A DNA stretch of 55,930 nt from Thermoplasmata archaeon (GTDB lineage: Archaea > Thermoplasmatota > Thermoplasmata > Thermoplasmatales > GCA-001856825): assembly GCA_021797855.1 (NCBI GenBank), contig JAJZYX010000006.1, positions 1-55,930 of the forward strand, in the 5' to 3' direction. A model generated the notes under the pieces. That model did not search any database. It saw nothing but the letters and a program-made list of their open reading frames with translations, and had not been told where the DNA came from. Position 1 is the first letter of the stretch, and every line of letters begins with the position of its first letter. The translations under genes were made by a program, and so were the position numbers. Below are positions 32,628 through 41,438 of this stretch, piece by piece.

Positions 32628-33809
32628 GTGAATGGGTATGTTTCGATAGCCCTGTCGCTCCAGATTGGTGTTCTACTCATCAGACTTCTTGGCACGATAA
32701 TATACAACAATTATGCACTTCTTTTCGAGAGTTTCCACATCCTGACAGATATTCTAGTGACTGTGGTGGTATTTGCTGCGATAAAGCTTTCCAACAGCAA
32801 GTACAGCAACAGGTATTCATATGGACTGTTCAAGATCGAGGACTTGATCTCCCTTGCCATAGCCGCGATAATCGCATTTACCGCCATAGACCTTCTCCTG
32901 TCCCTCCCTCCTTCAAACGTTTCCATTCACCTGCAATCGGGCGTACTGCAGCTCATCTCCGTGGTCCCGCTATTCCTTTCTGGCATCGTTAAGATAATAG
33001 GAGGAAGGAGGGTGAATTCCCCTTCACTGGTATCCGACGGCTTCCACAACTACTCTGACGTGTACGTTGGCCTTGGTGTAGGCATCGGGCTCATCGCTAG
33101 CTATGCGACCAGGATCGGCTTCTTCTATTACCTCGCCATAGGTATTGCTGCTATAGGGATATTCTACACAGCCGTCAAGATAGGAAGAGACAGCGTCATC
33201 GGAATAATGGACCTTCCCAAGGATAAGAAGGTGGTCCCAAAGATTGAGCAGATAGCAAGGGAGAGCACGCAGGTGACAGGAGTTAAGACAATTAAGGCTA
33301 GATGGGCAGGACCGGTAATATTTGTGGAGATTGTACTGTCGGTTAACAGCAAACTCACAATAGAAGAGGCTCATGACGTGGCAGACCTGATCGAGAAGAG
33401 GGTTCTTGCTGATGTCCCGGGGGTCAGGGATGTGGTTATCCACATAGAGCCATCCCGGAGCCTGGAGAGGGTAGTGATCCTTCCAACTTCTGAGCCAGGA
33501 AGGATCGACAGAAGGACTTCCAAGTCAAGAAATTACCTAATAGTGAAAATAAAGGAAGGAAAGACCGTTGATTCCGCAAGCGTCCCAGTACCGACTGAAG
33601 AGATAGCTCCCGATAGAAACGCACAGAGAGTGCTGGAACTTGCCAAGCAGAACATGGTCACCGATGCCGTGGTCTTGAATGCAGGGGAGATACTTTATTC
33701 CCTCCTGACTGTGAATCATATATACGTCTGGAGGGCTCGGTCTGATTCTGTAGACGAGAACATTAAGCTTCTGATGCTGGACCAGCTGAACAGATTCGTA
33801 CCCGACTGA
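32628..33809 (+). CDS. Cation diffusion facilitator with C-terminal NifX-like domain
   Basis: 393 residues from a GTG; the frame is open further upstream (NPSKLT) but offers no usual start. Six membrane helices make a CDF transporter. The two metal sites on helices II and V are ESFHILTDI and DGFHNYSDV (HxxxD each). The cytosolic beta-alpha domain (about 210-285) is followed by an extension of about 105 residues, with VVILPTSEPGRIDRR, YLIVKIKEGK and NAQRVLELAKQNMVTDAVVLN. This resembles the NifX/dinitrogenase-cofactor-binding domain. It exports Zn, Mn or Fe in exchange for protons; the extension may sense metal. Confidence 0.86.
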   Translation: MNGYVSIALSLQIGVLLIRLLGTIIYNNYALLFESFHILTDILVTVVVFAAIKLSNSKYSNRYSYGLFKIEDLISLAIAAIIAFTAIDLLLSLPPSNVSIHLQSGVLQLISVVPLFLSGIVKIIGGRRVNSPSLVSDGFHNYSDVYVGLGVGIGLIASYATRIGFFYYLAIGIAAIGIFYTAVKIGRDSVIGIMDLPKDKKVVPKIEQIARESTQVTGVKTIKARWAGPVIFVEIVLSVNSKLTIEEAHDVADLIEKRVLADVPGVRDVVIHIEPSRSLERVVILPTSEPGRIDRRTSKSRNYLIVKIKEGKTVDSASVPVPTEEIAPDRNAQRVLELAKQNMVTDAVVLNAGEILYSLLTVNHIYVWRARSDSVDENIKLLMLDQLNRFVPD

Positions 33810-33822
33810 AAATTGCTCTCCG

Positions 33823-34851
33823 CTACAGGAGATTCCTCAGGTGTTCCATGAAAATCTCATCCTTCCTTCCAATTTTTTCGGCAATAAACTGGATGTTCTC
33901 CTCAACAATCCCGTAGTCCGACAGTCTCCTTTTGAGGGACATTCCTACGATAAAATCATCCACCGTTCGTGCGAGGTTTTCCACTGCCTTCTTTTCGCTT
34001 TTCTCCCCAGTTATTGAAATGGCCAGTTTCGAAAGTCCCTCTGGTGGAGAGGAGGAATAGAACCTCAACATCTCAGGCAGGGTTATGCAGGAAGTTATTC
34101 CATGCGGTATCTTCCATCTCGCACCTATCACTTTCCCTATTTGGTGGCTGTACCCCATGGGGCTGTCGTATACGTCCACATAGGAGTACCAGGATGCTAC
34201 CTGGCATTCCCTCCTGTTCTCCAACTTGTTCCCCGTGAGATTTTCAAACAGGAGCTTCACTGAAAGCGTTGAGAAAAGAACCCTCATGTCGACGAAGCCT
34301 CCGCCCAGGGTGGCCTCGATAGCGTGGTCTAGGGATCTGATTCCTGTGGATCTCCAAAGTTCTATCGGTGTTTCTAGCGTTGCCTCTGGATCCAGGAATA
34401 TGTATCTTGGCACGAGGTTCTTCCCCTTTATCCCTCTTTTCTCCCCTTCTTCGGAGAATCCGGCGATGTGTGAAAATTCGGCAGCTGAGAGGGTAGTCGG
34501 TATCGCTACCTGCGGGATTTCCGGGTCAACCTTCGACCTGATCACTTTCGTTGAGTCTATTACGCTTCCTCCCCCGACCGAAACGAAGAATTTCACATTC
34601 TTCTTTCCTGTCTGGTTAACCACGTAGTCTATCTCCTCTATTGGGGAGTGCTGAGAAATGTTGCTGTACACCGTTGCCCCTGGCAGGGCATCTTCCAGCT
34701 TCCTGAAAAATGAGGTACGGGAGACGGACCTGCTGGTTATTATCACCGTCCTCTCCGCGTCCTCCCTTCCTATAAGATTGACAATAGATTCAACGGAACC
34801 CTCACCGCTCACAATCTGATCGATTGGCAGAAAATTGAATGTTAAGCTCAT
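33823..34851 (-). CDS. Iron-containing dehydrogenase, maleylacetate reductase-like
   Basis: 342 residues from the ATG at 34851, whose ATGA overlaps the stop of hmgA; an ATG 9 nt earlier is in frame. The N-terminal domain binds NAD (FFVSVGGGSVIDSTKVI; PQVAIPTTLSAAEFS). The metal-binding C-terminal domain has IRSLDHAIEA and SHQIGKVIGARWKIPHGIT, giving the Asp-His-His-His set of group III alcohol dehydrogenases. PTTLSAAE...ILD-type features and LPRYIFLDPEATL are like maleylacetate reductase, not glycerol-1-phosphate dehydrogenase. Its place as the last gene of the tyrosine operon suggests it acts on a homogentisate ring-cleavage product. Confidence 0.82.
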   Translation of the reverse strand: MSLTFNFLPIDQIVSGEGSVESIVNLIGREDAERTVIITSRSVSRTSFFRKLEDALPGATVYSNISQHSPIEEIDYVVNQTGKKNVKFFVSVGGGSVIDSTKVIRSKVDPEIPQVAIPTTLSAAEFSHIAGFSEEGEKRGIKGKNLVPRYIFLDPEATLETPIELWRSTGIRSLDHAIEATLGGGFVDMRVLFSTLSVKLLFENLTGNKLENRRECQVASWYSYVDVYDSPMGYSHQIGKVIGARWKIPHGITSCITLPEMLRFYSSSPPEGLSKLAISITGEKSEKKAVENLARTVDDFIVGMSLKRRLSDYGIVEENIQFIAEKIGRKDEIFMEHLRNLL

Positions 34852-35987
34852 TGAAACCATGTTTTTATGTAATCTTTGTTTGCAAAACCCTCTGCATACG
34901 TGGATATGCCAAGTCTTTCATAACTTTCAACCATTATTGCGGTCTCATCCGTCTCTTTCCTTCCAATTGAACTTTCTACAGTGCCGGGCTGCGGCCCATG
35001 AATCATTCCCCTTACGTGAAGCGTCGCCGAGCCCTTTCTCACCCCTTTTCTGCTCATGAAGTTTCCTGATGCATAATAGAGGAACTCGTCGGTATCTACG
35101 TTGCTGTGATAGTACGAAATGGGAATGGCCCTCTCGTGGAAATCGTATTTCCTCGGAAGGAATGTCCCCACCATGAATGACTTTGACGAGAAAGTTTCGT
35201 GAACTGGAGGGGGTTGGTGGACCTTACCCACTATGGGCATAATGTCTCTGACGTTCAGGGCGAACGGGTAATGGTAGCCGTCCCAGCCTTCCAGATCGAA
35301 CGGGTGTTCGGTTCTGCTTTCAATTATGTACCTGTCACCGAAATCAACATACACATCGTAGCTTCCCTTTCCATAGCTTTTGTGCTTCAGGATCGGGTGC
35401 CTTATGTCTCTGGTGTAATAGGGAACACCTTCTTTTATCTGGCCATACCTATTCAGGTACCTCTGCGGCAGTCCTATGTTATCCCTGGATTCGATGACTA
35501 AGAATTCAGAGCTTTTAGAGTGCTGAAGGAGATATGTAGTACCCTTAGGTACGTAAAGGTAGTCCCCCTCCTCGAACTCCAGGTCCCCCATCATGCTCTG
35601 CAGCAATCCCTTTCCACTGCAAACATAGAAGAGCTGATCGTTCAAACCTTGCCTGAAGAAGCTGTCTGAAGAGGTGGACGGCCTCAGTATTGATATCACC
35701 AACCTTTCATTGCCGAACAAAGGTTTCCTGCCAGTAATGAAATCCCCCTCTCTTTTGATATTGTCTGTGTGCACAAGTGTGTGAGAAGCAAGGAGCTTGA
35801 ACCCTGGATCCCTCTTCTTGATCTCCCTTATGGATTTAATTCTCGTTGGCTCGTTCCTGTGGTAGAGCAATGAGTATGAGCCGTCAAAACTCTCCTCTCC
35901 GAAAAGCTCCTCCCTCATCAGTTCATTCGCCCTTTCAAACGTGTGCCTTGTCCTTGGCATCTTCCCCTGCCTAACGTAATATACCAC
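34848..35987 (-). CDS. hmgA: Homogentisate 1,2-dioxygenase
   Basis: 379 residues. It is a cupin-type Fe(II) dioxygenase that opens homogentisate to maleylacetoacetate. The Fe ligands lie in ISYYHSNVDTDEFLYY (His and Glu) and in HVRGMIHGPQPG (His). Other family features are the N-terminal YYVRQGKMPRTRHT and FALNVRDIMPIVGKVHQPPP. The start sits one base after the FAH-family stop, and the stop overlaps the dehydrogenase start (ATGA). It is part of the four-gene tyrosine operon. Confidence 0.93.
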   Translation of the reverse strand: MVYYVRQGKMPRTRHTFERANELMREELFGEESFDGSYSLLYHRNEPTRIKSIREIKKRDPGFKLLASHTLVHTDNIKREGDFITGRKPLFGNERLVISILRPSTSSDSFFRQGLNDQLFYVCSGKGLLQSMMGDLEFEEGDYLYVPKGTTYLLQHSKSSEFLVIESRDNIGLPQRYLNRYGQIKEGVPYYTRDIRHPILKHKSYGKGSYDVYVDFGDRYIIESRTEHPFDLEGWDGYHYPFALNVRDIMPIVGKVHQPPPVHETFSSKSFMVGTFLPRKYDFHERAIPISYYHSNVDTDEFLYYASGNFMSRKGVRKGSATLHVRGMIHGPQPGTVESSIGRKETDETAIMVESYERLGISTYAEGFANKDYIKTWFQ

Positions 35988-36851
35988 TCATATCACCTCA
36001 TTCGTAAGCTCCCCCAGAGCTGGACTTCTTATGGAAACCACGTCACCTTTCTTCAACCACCCAAGTTCTTCAGGCCCCAGTTCAAGGATGCAGCCCGTCG
36101 AAACAGTCCCTGACATTATTATATCCCCCCTTCTCAGCCTAGTCCCCCTGGATGCGTACTCCACCAACTCGGAGAAAGTGAAATGCATGTCCCTCACATT
36201 CCCACTTGAATACCTTTTTCCGTTAACATACGCCTCAACGGGTATGTCGAACCTGTCTCCTGACTCCCTAAAATCCTCCAGTTCTTCCATTGTCACCAGG
36301 TACGGGCCAAGACTTGTTGCGAAGTCCTTGGATTTCGAGGGACCGAGCCCAACCTTCATCTCCTTCCTTTGAAGATCCCTTGCTGTCCAGTCGTTCGCGA
36401 GCATGAATCCAAAGACGTGAGAGATGGCATCCTCACGCCTTATGTTTATCCCTTCCTTCCCTATGACTGCTGCTATTTCCATTTCGTAGTCAAGTTCTGA
36501 AGTGAATGTCGGGTATGGTATCGAAGAGCCTGAGGAAAAAATCATCGACGTCCCAGAATAGTAGTAAGCTGGGAACTGGTACCATTCTTCAACCATCCCC
36601 AGCCCCCTCCTTGCCCTGGCTTTTCTGACGTGTTCCTCGAAGGAATAGAAATCCCTGATGGAAGTCACCTTCGGAACTGGCACTAGAATGTCCTTTTTTC
36701 CGGAGCTCAATGAAAGGGGCTCTCTTCCACTGAGGTCGGTCTTATTGACGTCATAGAATTTTGTGGTCTCGTCCAGGGGAATACAACTATCTTCCCCCGT
36801 AACCACTACTGTCATTATCCTTCCGTCTATGTTCATTCTTGCGATTTTCAT
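35988..36851 (-). CDS. Fumarylacetoacetate hydrolase family protein
   Basis: 287 residues, FAH fold. The metal and catalytic region reads IRDFYSFEEHVRKARARRG (His), then SELDYEMEIAAVIG with the acidic metal ligands, LANDWTARDLQRKEM and GLGPSKSKDFATSLGPYLV. These are the fumarylacetoacetase-type rather than the 2-keto-pentenoate type. It would release acetoacetate plus a C4 acid in tyrosine breakdown. It lies 3 nt after the hpd stop and one base before hmgA. Confidence 0.9.
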   Translation of the reverse strand: MKIARMNIDGRIMTVVVTGEDSCIPLDETTKFYDVNKTDLSGREPLSLSSGKKDILVPVPKVTSIRDFYSFEEHVRKARARRGLGMVEEWYQFPAYYYSGTSMIFSSGSSIPYPTFTSELDYEMEIAAVIGKEGINIRREDAISHVFGFMLANDWTARDLQRKEMKVGLGPSKSKDFATSLGPYLVTMEELEDFRESGDRFDIPVEAYVNGKRYSSGNVRDMHFTFSELVEYASRGTRLRRGDIIMSGTVSTGCILELGPEELGWLKKGDVVSIRSPALGELTNEVI

Positions 36852-36854
36852 AAC

Positions 36855-37940
36855 TCAGAGGTTTCCCCTTTTTGCTTGTTCTCGCTCAATACTTTCGAAC
36901 AGAGCCTTAAAGTTCCCTTTCCCAAATGAAGTGGCTCCTTTTCTCTGAATGAGTTCGTAAAAGAACGTGGGCCTATCCCCGATGGGCTGTGTGAATATCT
37001 GGAGGAGGTAGCCATCATCGTCTCTGTCAACCAGGATGTTCAGTTCCCTGAGAACGTCGATGTCCTCGTCAATCTTCCCTACCCTCTCCTCCAGCTCGTC
37101 GTAGTAAGTTCCAGGGGTCTCAAGAAATTGGATACCTTTGCTTTTCATCCTCCTTACGCTTTCAATGATGTTATCGGTTGCAAGCGCTATGTGCTGAACA
37201 CCCGGGCTCTCATAATAGTCTAGATATTCCTGTATCTGGGATTTCTTCAGGCCTATCGCTGGTTCGTTGATCGGGAAAATTATCTTCCTTCCTCCGTATT
37301 CGACCACCTTGCTTCGAAGTGCTGAGTACTCCGTACTGATATCCTTGTCGTCGAAGCTCATGAGTTGACGGAACCCAAGCCCCTTCACGTAGTAGTTTAC
37401 CCAAGGGTCCATCTTGTTTTCCTCTACGTTTCCTACCACGTGATCCACCTTTTTCACTCCTAAATTTGCCTCTGGGGATTGCACCTCCTTGAAGCCCGGA
37501 GGAAGGTCCGAGTCCCATTCGCCATAGTCTCTGAGGGAGTGCACCGTTTCCCCAAACGTGGTAAGTTTGGCTGTCGCTAGAGTTCCTGAATCTCCCTTAA
37601 GATTCTTCGTCTCCACAGACTTCACGACGCCATTTTCCCTTATGAAGGATAACGTGCTCTCTAGATCGTTCACATCTATGGCGATATCCTTTACCCCATC
37701 TCCGTGGAGTTCCACGTGCCTGGAAATTTCAGATGCCCTGGATAGAAACCCCGTGAATATCAGCCTTACTTCCCCCTGCTGAAGGAGATAGGAAATTCTG
37801 TCCCTCACCCCGGTCTCGGGGCCAGAGTAACCCACTATCCTGAACCCCATCGCCTTTTCGTGGAAATATGCCCACTGCTTTGCAGACCCGACATAGAACT
37901 CTATCGTATCTACCGAATTGAAAAGATTGTCAGTTGACAT
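36855..37940 (-). CDS. hppD: 4-hydroxyphenylpyruvate dioxygenase
   Basis: 361 residues, a two-domain vicinal-oxygen-chelate enzyme that makes homogentisate. The Fe(II) triad is H167 (VDHVVGNV), H250 (GVQHIAL) and E329 (TFFYELIQRKG). The N-terminal domain (DTIEFYVGSAKQWAYFHEK) and the C-terminal ITQ-type lid (LLQIFTQPIGDRPTFFYE) are complete. It is first in the operon and probably leaderless. The operator-like repeats at 37961-38005 cover its promoter. Confidence 0.95.
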   Translation of the reverse strand: MSTDNLFNSVDTIEFYVGSAKQWAYFHEKAMGFRIVGYSGPETGVRDRISYLLQQGEVRLIFTGFLSRASEISRHVELHGDGVKDIAIDVNDLESTLSFIRENGVVKSVETKNLKGDSGTLATAKLTTFGETVHSLRDYGEWDSDLPPGFKEVQSPEANLGVKKVDHVVGNVEENKMDPWVNYYVKGLGFRQLMSFDDKDISTEYSALRSKVVEYGGRKIIFPINEPAIGLKKSQIQEYLDYYESPGVQHIALATDNIIESVRRMKSKGIQFLETPGTYYDELEERVGKIDEDIDVLRELNILVDRDDDGYLLQIFTQPIGDRPTFFYELIQRKGATSFGKGNFKALFESIEREQAKRGNL

Positions 37941-37960
37941 TGATATTCCTATGAAATTTC

Positions 37961-38005
37961 GGTATTTTAATTTACCTTAAATACCTAAACAGTGATTAAA
38001 ATACC
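37961..38005 (-). promoter_or_regulatory. Three-half-site operator/promoter of the tyrosine operon
   Basis: Three related 9-10 bp units occur: GGTATTTTAA at 37961-37970 and its inverse TTAAATACC at 37977-37985 and TTAAAATACC at 37996-38005. The first two form an inverted repeat. The unit nearest the gene overlaps the presumed TATA box (minus-strand TTAAAATACC) about 25 nt before the hppD ATG. This suits repression by a dimeric regulator. Confidence 0.5.
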
Positions 38006-38087
38006 GCAGAGCAGTGACCTTTCTCTTTTGATTGTTTAAGATAGCCGACAAAAAGGAAATTAGGCTAATTGTTATTATAACGGAGAA

Positions 38088-38327
38088 ATGCTAGACTTTG
38101 CACAGGGTGTTGAGAAGGTCAAGAAGCACATGAAAATGGCGTTTAACATAGACGAGTTCACAATTACAATGGCGAAGCAGGAAAAGGACCAGACCAACGA
38201 AAGGGAAGTATGGAGATACAACATAGAATTCCTTTCAGGAGGTAAACAGAGCAAAGCCATGATAGAGATCAATGCAACGACAGGTGATGTGATCCTCTTT
38301 CAGAGGGAATCGCAGTGGAGACTTTGA
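38088..38327 (+). CDS. Small conserved-looking hypothetical protein, 79 aa
   Basis: 79 residues, no membrane helix. A first helix (FAQGVEKVKKHMKMAFN) is followed by strands with WRYNIEFLSGG, AMIEINATTGDVILF, a pattern like PepSY-type or other small alpha+beta domains where I-x-x-x-T-G-x-V marks the last hairpin. TTATTATAA lies just upstream of the ATG. It stands between the tyrosine operon promoter and thrS. Function unknown. Confidence 0.65.
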   Translation: MLDFAQGVEKVKKHMKMAFNIDEFTITMAKQEKDQTNEREVWRYNIEFLSGGKQSKAMIEINATTGDVILFQRESQWRL

Positions 38328-38414
38328 TTATCTAAATAATTCTATGCCCTAGAAAGAAGGTAGTAAGAATATTTATCCTTTCAGACTATCAAATGCAAGG
38401 TCCAGGGTGAACAG

Positions 38415-40301
38415 ATGAAGGTCCTTCAACTTGATGTGGAGAGCATGACGTACGAGCTTATTGAGCCAGAAGCTAGCGTATACGAAGGGAGTGCAGAGAG
38501 GAATTTCAAAGTTGAAGATGCAGTTGTTATGCTAGTTTCTGTTGAGAAGGGAGACAATGAAGAGATAGCACTGAAGGCAGTGGAAGAGACCACAAACTTC
38601 ATGCAAAGACAGAAGAGGAAGCTGCTGCTGATATATCCTTTTGCACACTTGAGCAGGAATCTGGAATCACCAGGGAATGCAATGAACCTTCTCGAATACA
38701 TGAGAAAGGTTGCCTCGGCGAAATTCGAAACAGTGAAGGCCCCCTTCGGATGGAATAAGAGGTGGAGCATTAAGATCAAGGGGCATCCACTTGCCGAACA
38801 GCTGAAGAGCTTTGGGAATGGTGGGGATGCCGCAAGGTCCAAACCCAGAGAGGAGTCGGCAAAAGAAGAGGTCTCAGAGGCAATAAAACGGGAGGAACAG
38901 GTTAAATCTACATGGTACATTCTTACCCCAGATGGAAACCTGATCCCACGATCGGATTTCAAGGAAGAAGGACATGAGAACCTGAAGAAATTCGCAGATT
39001 ACGAAATAACCAAAGTCAGAACATACCAACAGATGCCGCCCCACATAAAATTAATGCAAAGACTACAGCTTGTCGATTATGAGCCCGGGTCGGACCAGGG
39101 GAACATGAGGTTCTATCCGAACGGGAGACTGATAAAGGGACTGCTGGAGAGGTATGTAACTGAGAAGACCATCGAATACGGAGCAATAGAAGTGGAGACC
39201 CCCATAATGTACGATTACGACCATCCAGCCCTGAAAGAATACCTGAATCGGTTCCCATCAAGGCACTATATAGTAAGGTCAGATGATAAGGAATTTTTCC
39301 TTAGATTCTCGGCCGATTTCGGGCAGTTTCTTTTGATGAGTGATGCTACCGTTTCGTACAAACAACTCCCGTTCCGATTCTATGAGATAACCAGATACAG
39401 CTTCAGGAGAGAGCTGAGTGGAGAGCTCACGGGCCTGAAAAGACTTAGGGCTTTTACGATGCCTGATATGCACACAATGTGCGCTGACATAGAGCAGGCG
39501 AAGGAGGAATTCAAGAGACAGTTCGATTTCTGCATGAAGGTACTTGACGAGATTGGCATAAAACACGATTCTTACGAAGCGGCAATTAGAATGACAGAAG
39601 AATTTTGGAACAATAACAGTGATTTCATAAAATACCTGGTAAATACATTCGGTAAACCAGTACTCATAGAGATGTGGAACTTCAGGTATGCCTATTTCGA
39701 TCCAAAGTTCGAATTCAATGTTGTAGACACGATGGGGAAGGCTACTGCCCTTTCTACAGTCCAGATGGATCACGAGAACGGTAAAAGGTACAACATGACT
39801 TACATCGATGCTAACGGGAACAAGCAGTATCCGATAATACTCCACGATTCCCCCAGTGGTGCAATAGAGAGAGTAATCTATGCTCTTCTGGAGCAGGCAG
39901 CAGAAGCCGAGAAAAGCGGAGGTACGCCTTCACTTCCGTTGTGGCTCTCGCCCACCCAGGTCAGGGTAGTGCCACTCGCTGAAAGGCACATCGAAAAGTG
40001 CGTGGAGGTAGCCAAACAATTCATAGATAAGGGAATAAGGGCGGATGTGGATGACACGGACTCTTCCCTGAACAAGAAGATCAGGAACGCGGAACAGAAC
40101 TGGGTTCCATTTATTTGCGTCATTGGGGACAGGGAAATTGAGTCAGGCAAGCTTGCTGTCAGAGTCAGGGGAAAGCCCGGACAGAAAGAAATGTCCCCAG
40201 AAGAGCTAATAGATCACATCTCATCTGCAACCTTGGACATGCCAAAGGCCCGTCTCTCCCTCTCAACTATGCTAACGAAGAGACCTACATTTAGAGGATG
40301 A
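38415..40301 (+). CDS. thrS: Threonyl-tRNA synthetase, archaeal type
   Basis: 628 residues. The N-terminal 140 residues (MKVLQLDVESMTYELIEPEA, AVVMLVSVEKGDNE, FAHLSRNL) are the archaeal editing domain related to D-aminoacyl-tRNA deacylase, which clears Ser-tRNA-Thr. The class II core (about 190-500) has motif 1 near VETPIMYDYDHPA, motif 2 FRFYEITRYSFRRELSG, zinc-site pieces in MPDMHTMCAD and motif 3 around SPSGAIERVIYALLE. The anticodon domain is at about 510-610. A TATA-like AATATTTAT and an AGGGTGA ribosome site precede the ATG. Confidence 0.95.
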   Translation: MKVLQLDVESMTYELIEPEASVYEGSAERNFKVEDAVVMLVSVEKGDNEEIALKAVEETTNFMQRQKRKLLLIYPFAHLSRNLESPGNAMNLLEYMRKVASAKFETVKAPFGWNKRWSIKIKGHPLAEQLKSFGNGGDAARSKPREESAKEEVSEAIKREEQVKSTWYILTPDGNLIPRSDFKEEGHENLKKFADYEITKVRTYQQMPPHIKLMQRLQLVDYEPGSDQGNMRFYPNGRLIKGLLERYVTEKTIEYGAIEVETPIMYDYDHPALKEYLNRFPSRHYIVRSDDKEFFLRFSADFGQFLLMSDATVSYKQLPFRFYEITRYSFRRELSGELTGLKRLRAFTMPDMHTMCADIEQAKEEFKRQFDFCMKVLDEIGIKHDSYEAAIRMTEEFWNNNSDFIKYLVNTFGKPVLIEMWNFRYAYFDPKFEFNVVDTMGKATALSTVQMDHENGKRYNMTYIDANGNKQYPIILHDSPSGAIERVIYALLEQAAEAEKSGGTPSLPLWLSPTQVRVVPLAERHIEKCVEVAKQFIDKGIRADVDDTDSSLNKKIRNAEQNWVPFICVIGDREIESGKLAVRVRGKPGQKEMSPEELIDHISSATLDMPKARLSLSTMLTKRPTFRG

Positions 40302-40395
40302 TCGGCAGATCCTCAGCAAGGAATTAGGGAACTGCTACCTCCCGTCCCCATAAATTACTTAAGTGCGCTGGGGTTGTGAAATAAGAGGCAGAAGA

Positions 40396-40794
40396 ATGAC
40401 AGCCGACAACTCTTCAAGCGACAAAGGAAGTAATGGTATACTCGACGAGCTCAGAAAGATCAGAGAGCTATTGGAGCCAAAACCTGCACCCCCGGCACCT
40501 CCCCCTCCAAAAGGGTTCATGAAGGAATTCAAAGCATTCCTGGAACAGTACAAGGTAATGGGAATGGCAGTTGCATTTATCCTCGGCCTATACCTTGGAA
40601 CATTGGTTCAGTCCCTGGTCATAGACCTGATAATGCCGATAATTGACATTGTCATTCCTGGGGTATCCTGGCAGGAGATTCGTGTAGGTCCCTTTCTCAT
40701 AGGGTCATTCCTGGGAGCCCTTATCACCTTCCTCATCGTGGCTCTGGTGATATTCATCATCGTGAAACTCACTTCCAAGTTTGGCATAAAGTGA
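40396..40794 (+). CDS. mscL: MscL-type large-conductance mechanosensitive channel
   Basis: 132 residues from the ATG at 40396 (preceded by AGAAGA). An N-terminal charged part and a Pro-rich APPAPPPPKG linker lead to FLEQYKVMGMAVAFILGLYLG, the TM1 pore helix of MscL, with the typical LVIDLIMPIIDIVIPG after it. The second membrane helix is LGALITFLIVALVIFIIVKL. The periplasmic loop is short, and the proline linker at the N-terminus is unusual for the family. It vents solutes under osmotic downshift. Confidence 0.85.
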   Translation: MTADNSSSDKGSNGILDELRKIRELLEPKPAPPAPPPPKGFMKEFKAFLEQYKVMGMAVAFILGLYLGTLVQSLVIDLIMPIIDIVIPGVSWQEIRVGPFLIGSFLGALITFLIVALVIFIIVKLTSKFGIK

Positions 40795-40832
40795 TGTTTG
40801 CTCATTTTGCTGGCTATATTAGGTAAGTTATT

Positions 40833-40840
40833 ATTATATA
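40833..40840 (+). promoter_or_regulatory. TATA box of the YceI-like gene
   Basis: ATTATATA centred 25 nt before the ATG at 40861. This decides the start: longer in-frame starts upstream would lie before transcription begins. Confidence 0.5.
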
Positions 40841-40860
40841 CCAGATATACATACCCTACC

Positions 40861-41400
40861 ATGCAAAAGTCAACAAACGTCAGAAAATGGAATCTGGATA
40901 CGGCACACAGCAACCTGGAATTTGTAGTTAGGCACATGATGATCTCCAGTGTGAGGGGAAGGTTCAGGAAGTTTGATGGAGAGTTTAATTTGGACCTGGA
41001 TGACATTGGGAAATCTTCGGTAGAAGTCACCGTGGATGCCAAGTCCATATTTACGAACGAAGATAGCAGGGATGATGACTTGAGATCCCAGAAATTTCTA
41101 GCCGTAGATAGTTATCCAGTCCTGAAGTTCCAGAGCACAAGAATGCAAAAAACAGGAAACAAACTGGAGGTTGATGGAAATCTCACAATAAGAGGCGTGA
41201 CAAAGAAGGTCAGGGTTACCGGAGAACTTCAGGGACCGATTACAGACCCGTACGGTAAGAAGAGGGTAGGTTTTGATGGAGCCGCGACCATAAACAGGAA
41301 AGATTTCGGGCTCACCTGGAATATGGTTTTGGAAGGGGGAGGGCTAATGGTGGGGGATAACGTGAAAATAGAGATTCACATGGAGCTCACTCTTGACTGA
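40861..41400 (+). CDS. YceI-family lipid-binding protein
   Basis: 179 residues from the ATG at 40861, which agrees with the TATA box 25 nt upstream. The YceI lipocalin-like fold is clear: KWNLDTAHSNLEFVVRHMMIS, VRGRFRKFDGEF, DDDLRSQKFLAVDSYPVLKF, LTIRGVTKKV and IDRKDFGL-type INRKDFGLTW. There is no signal peptide, so it acts in the cytosol, where it likely binds an isoprenoid quinone or other lipid. This suits the menaquinone genes in the region. Confidence 0.9.
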   Translation: MQKSTNVRKWNLDTAHSNLEFVVRHMMISSVRGRFRKFDGEFNLDLDDIGKSSVEVTVDAKSIFTNEDSRDDDLRSQKFLAVDSYPVLKFQSTRMQKTGNKLEVDGNLTIRGVTKKVRVTGELQGPITDPYGKKRVGFDGAATINRKDFGLTWNMVLEGGGLMVGDNVKIEIHMELTLD

Positions 41401-41438
41401 GGAGCAGAAGGGCGATTTTGGAACGGCTTCTGGGTAAC

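Noticed and set aside
33823-34851. Reading the Fe-type dehydrogenase as glycerol-1-phosphate dehydrogenase
   Set aside because: The sugar-phosphate motifs of that archaeal lipid enzyme are absent, the metal motif and PTTLSAAE block fit maleylacetate reductase, and the gene sits in the tyrosine operon.
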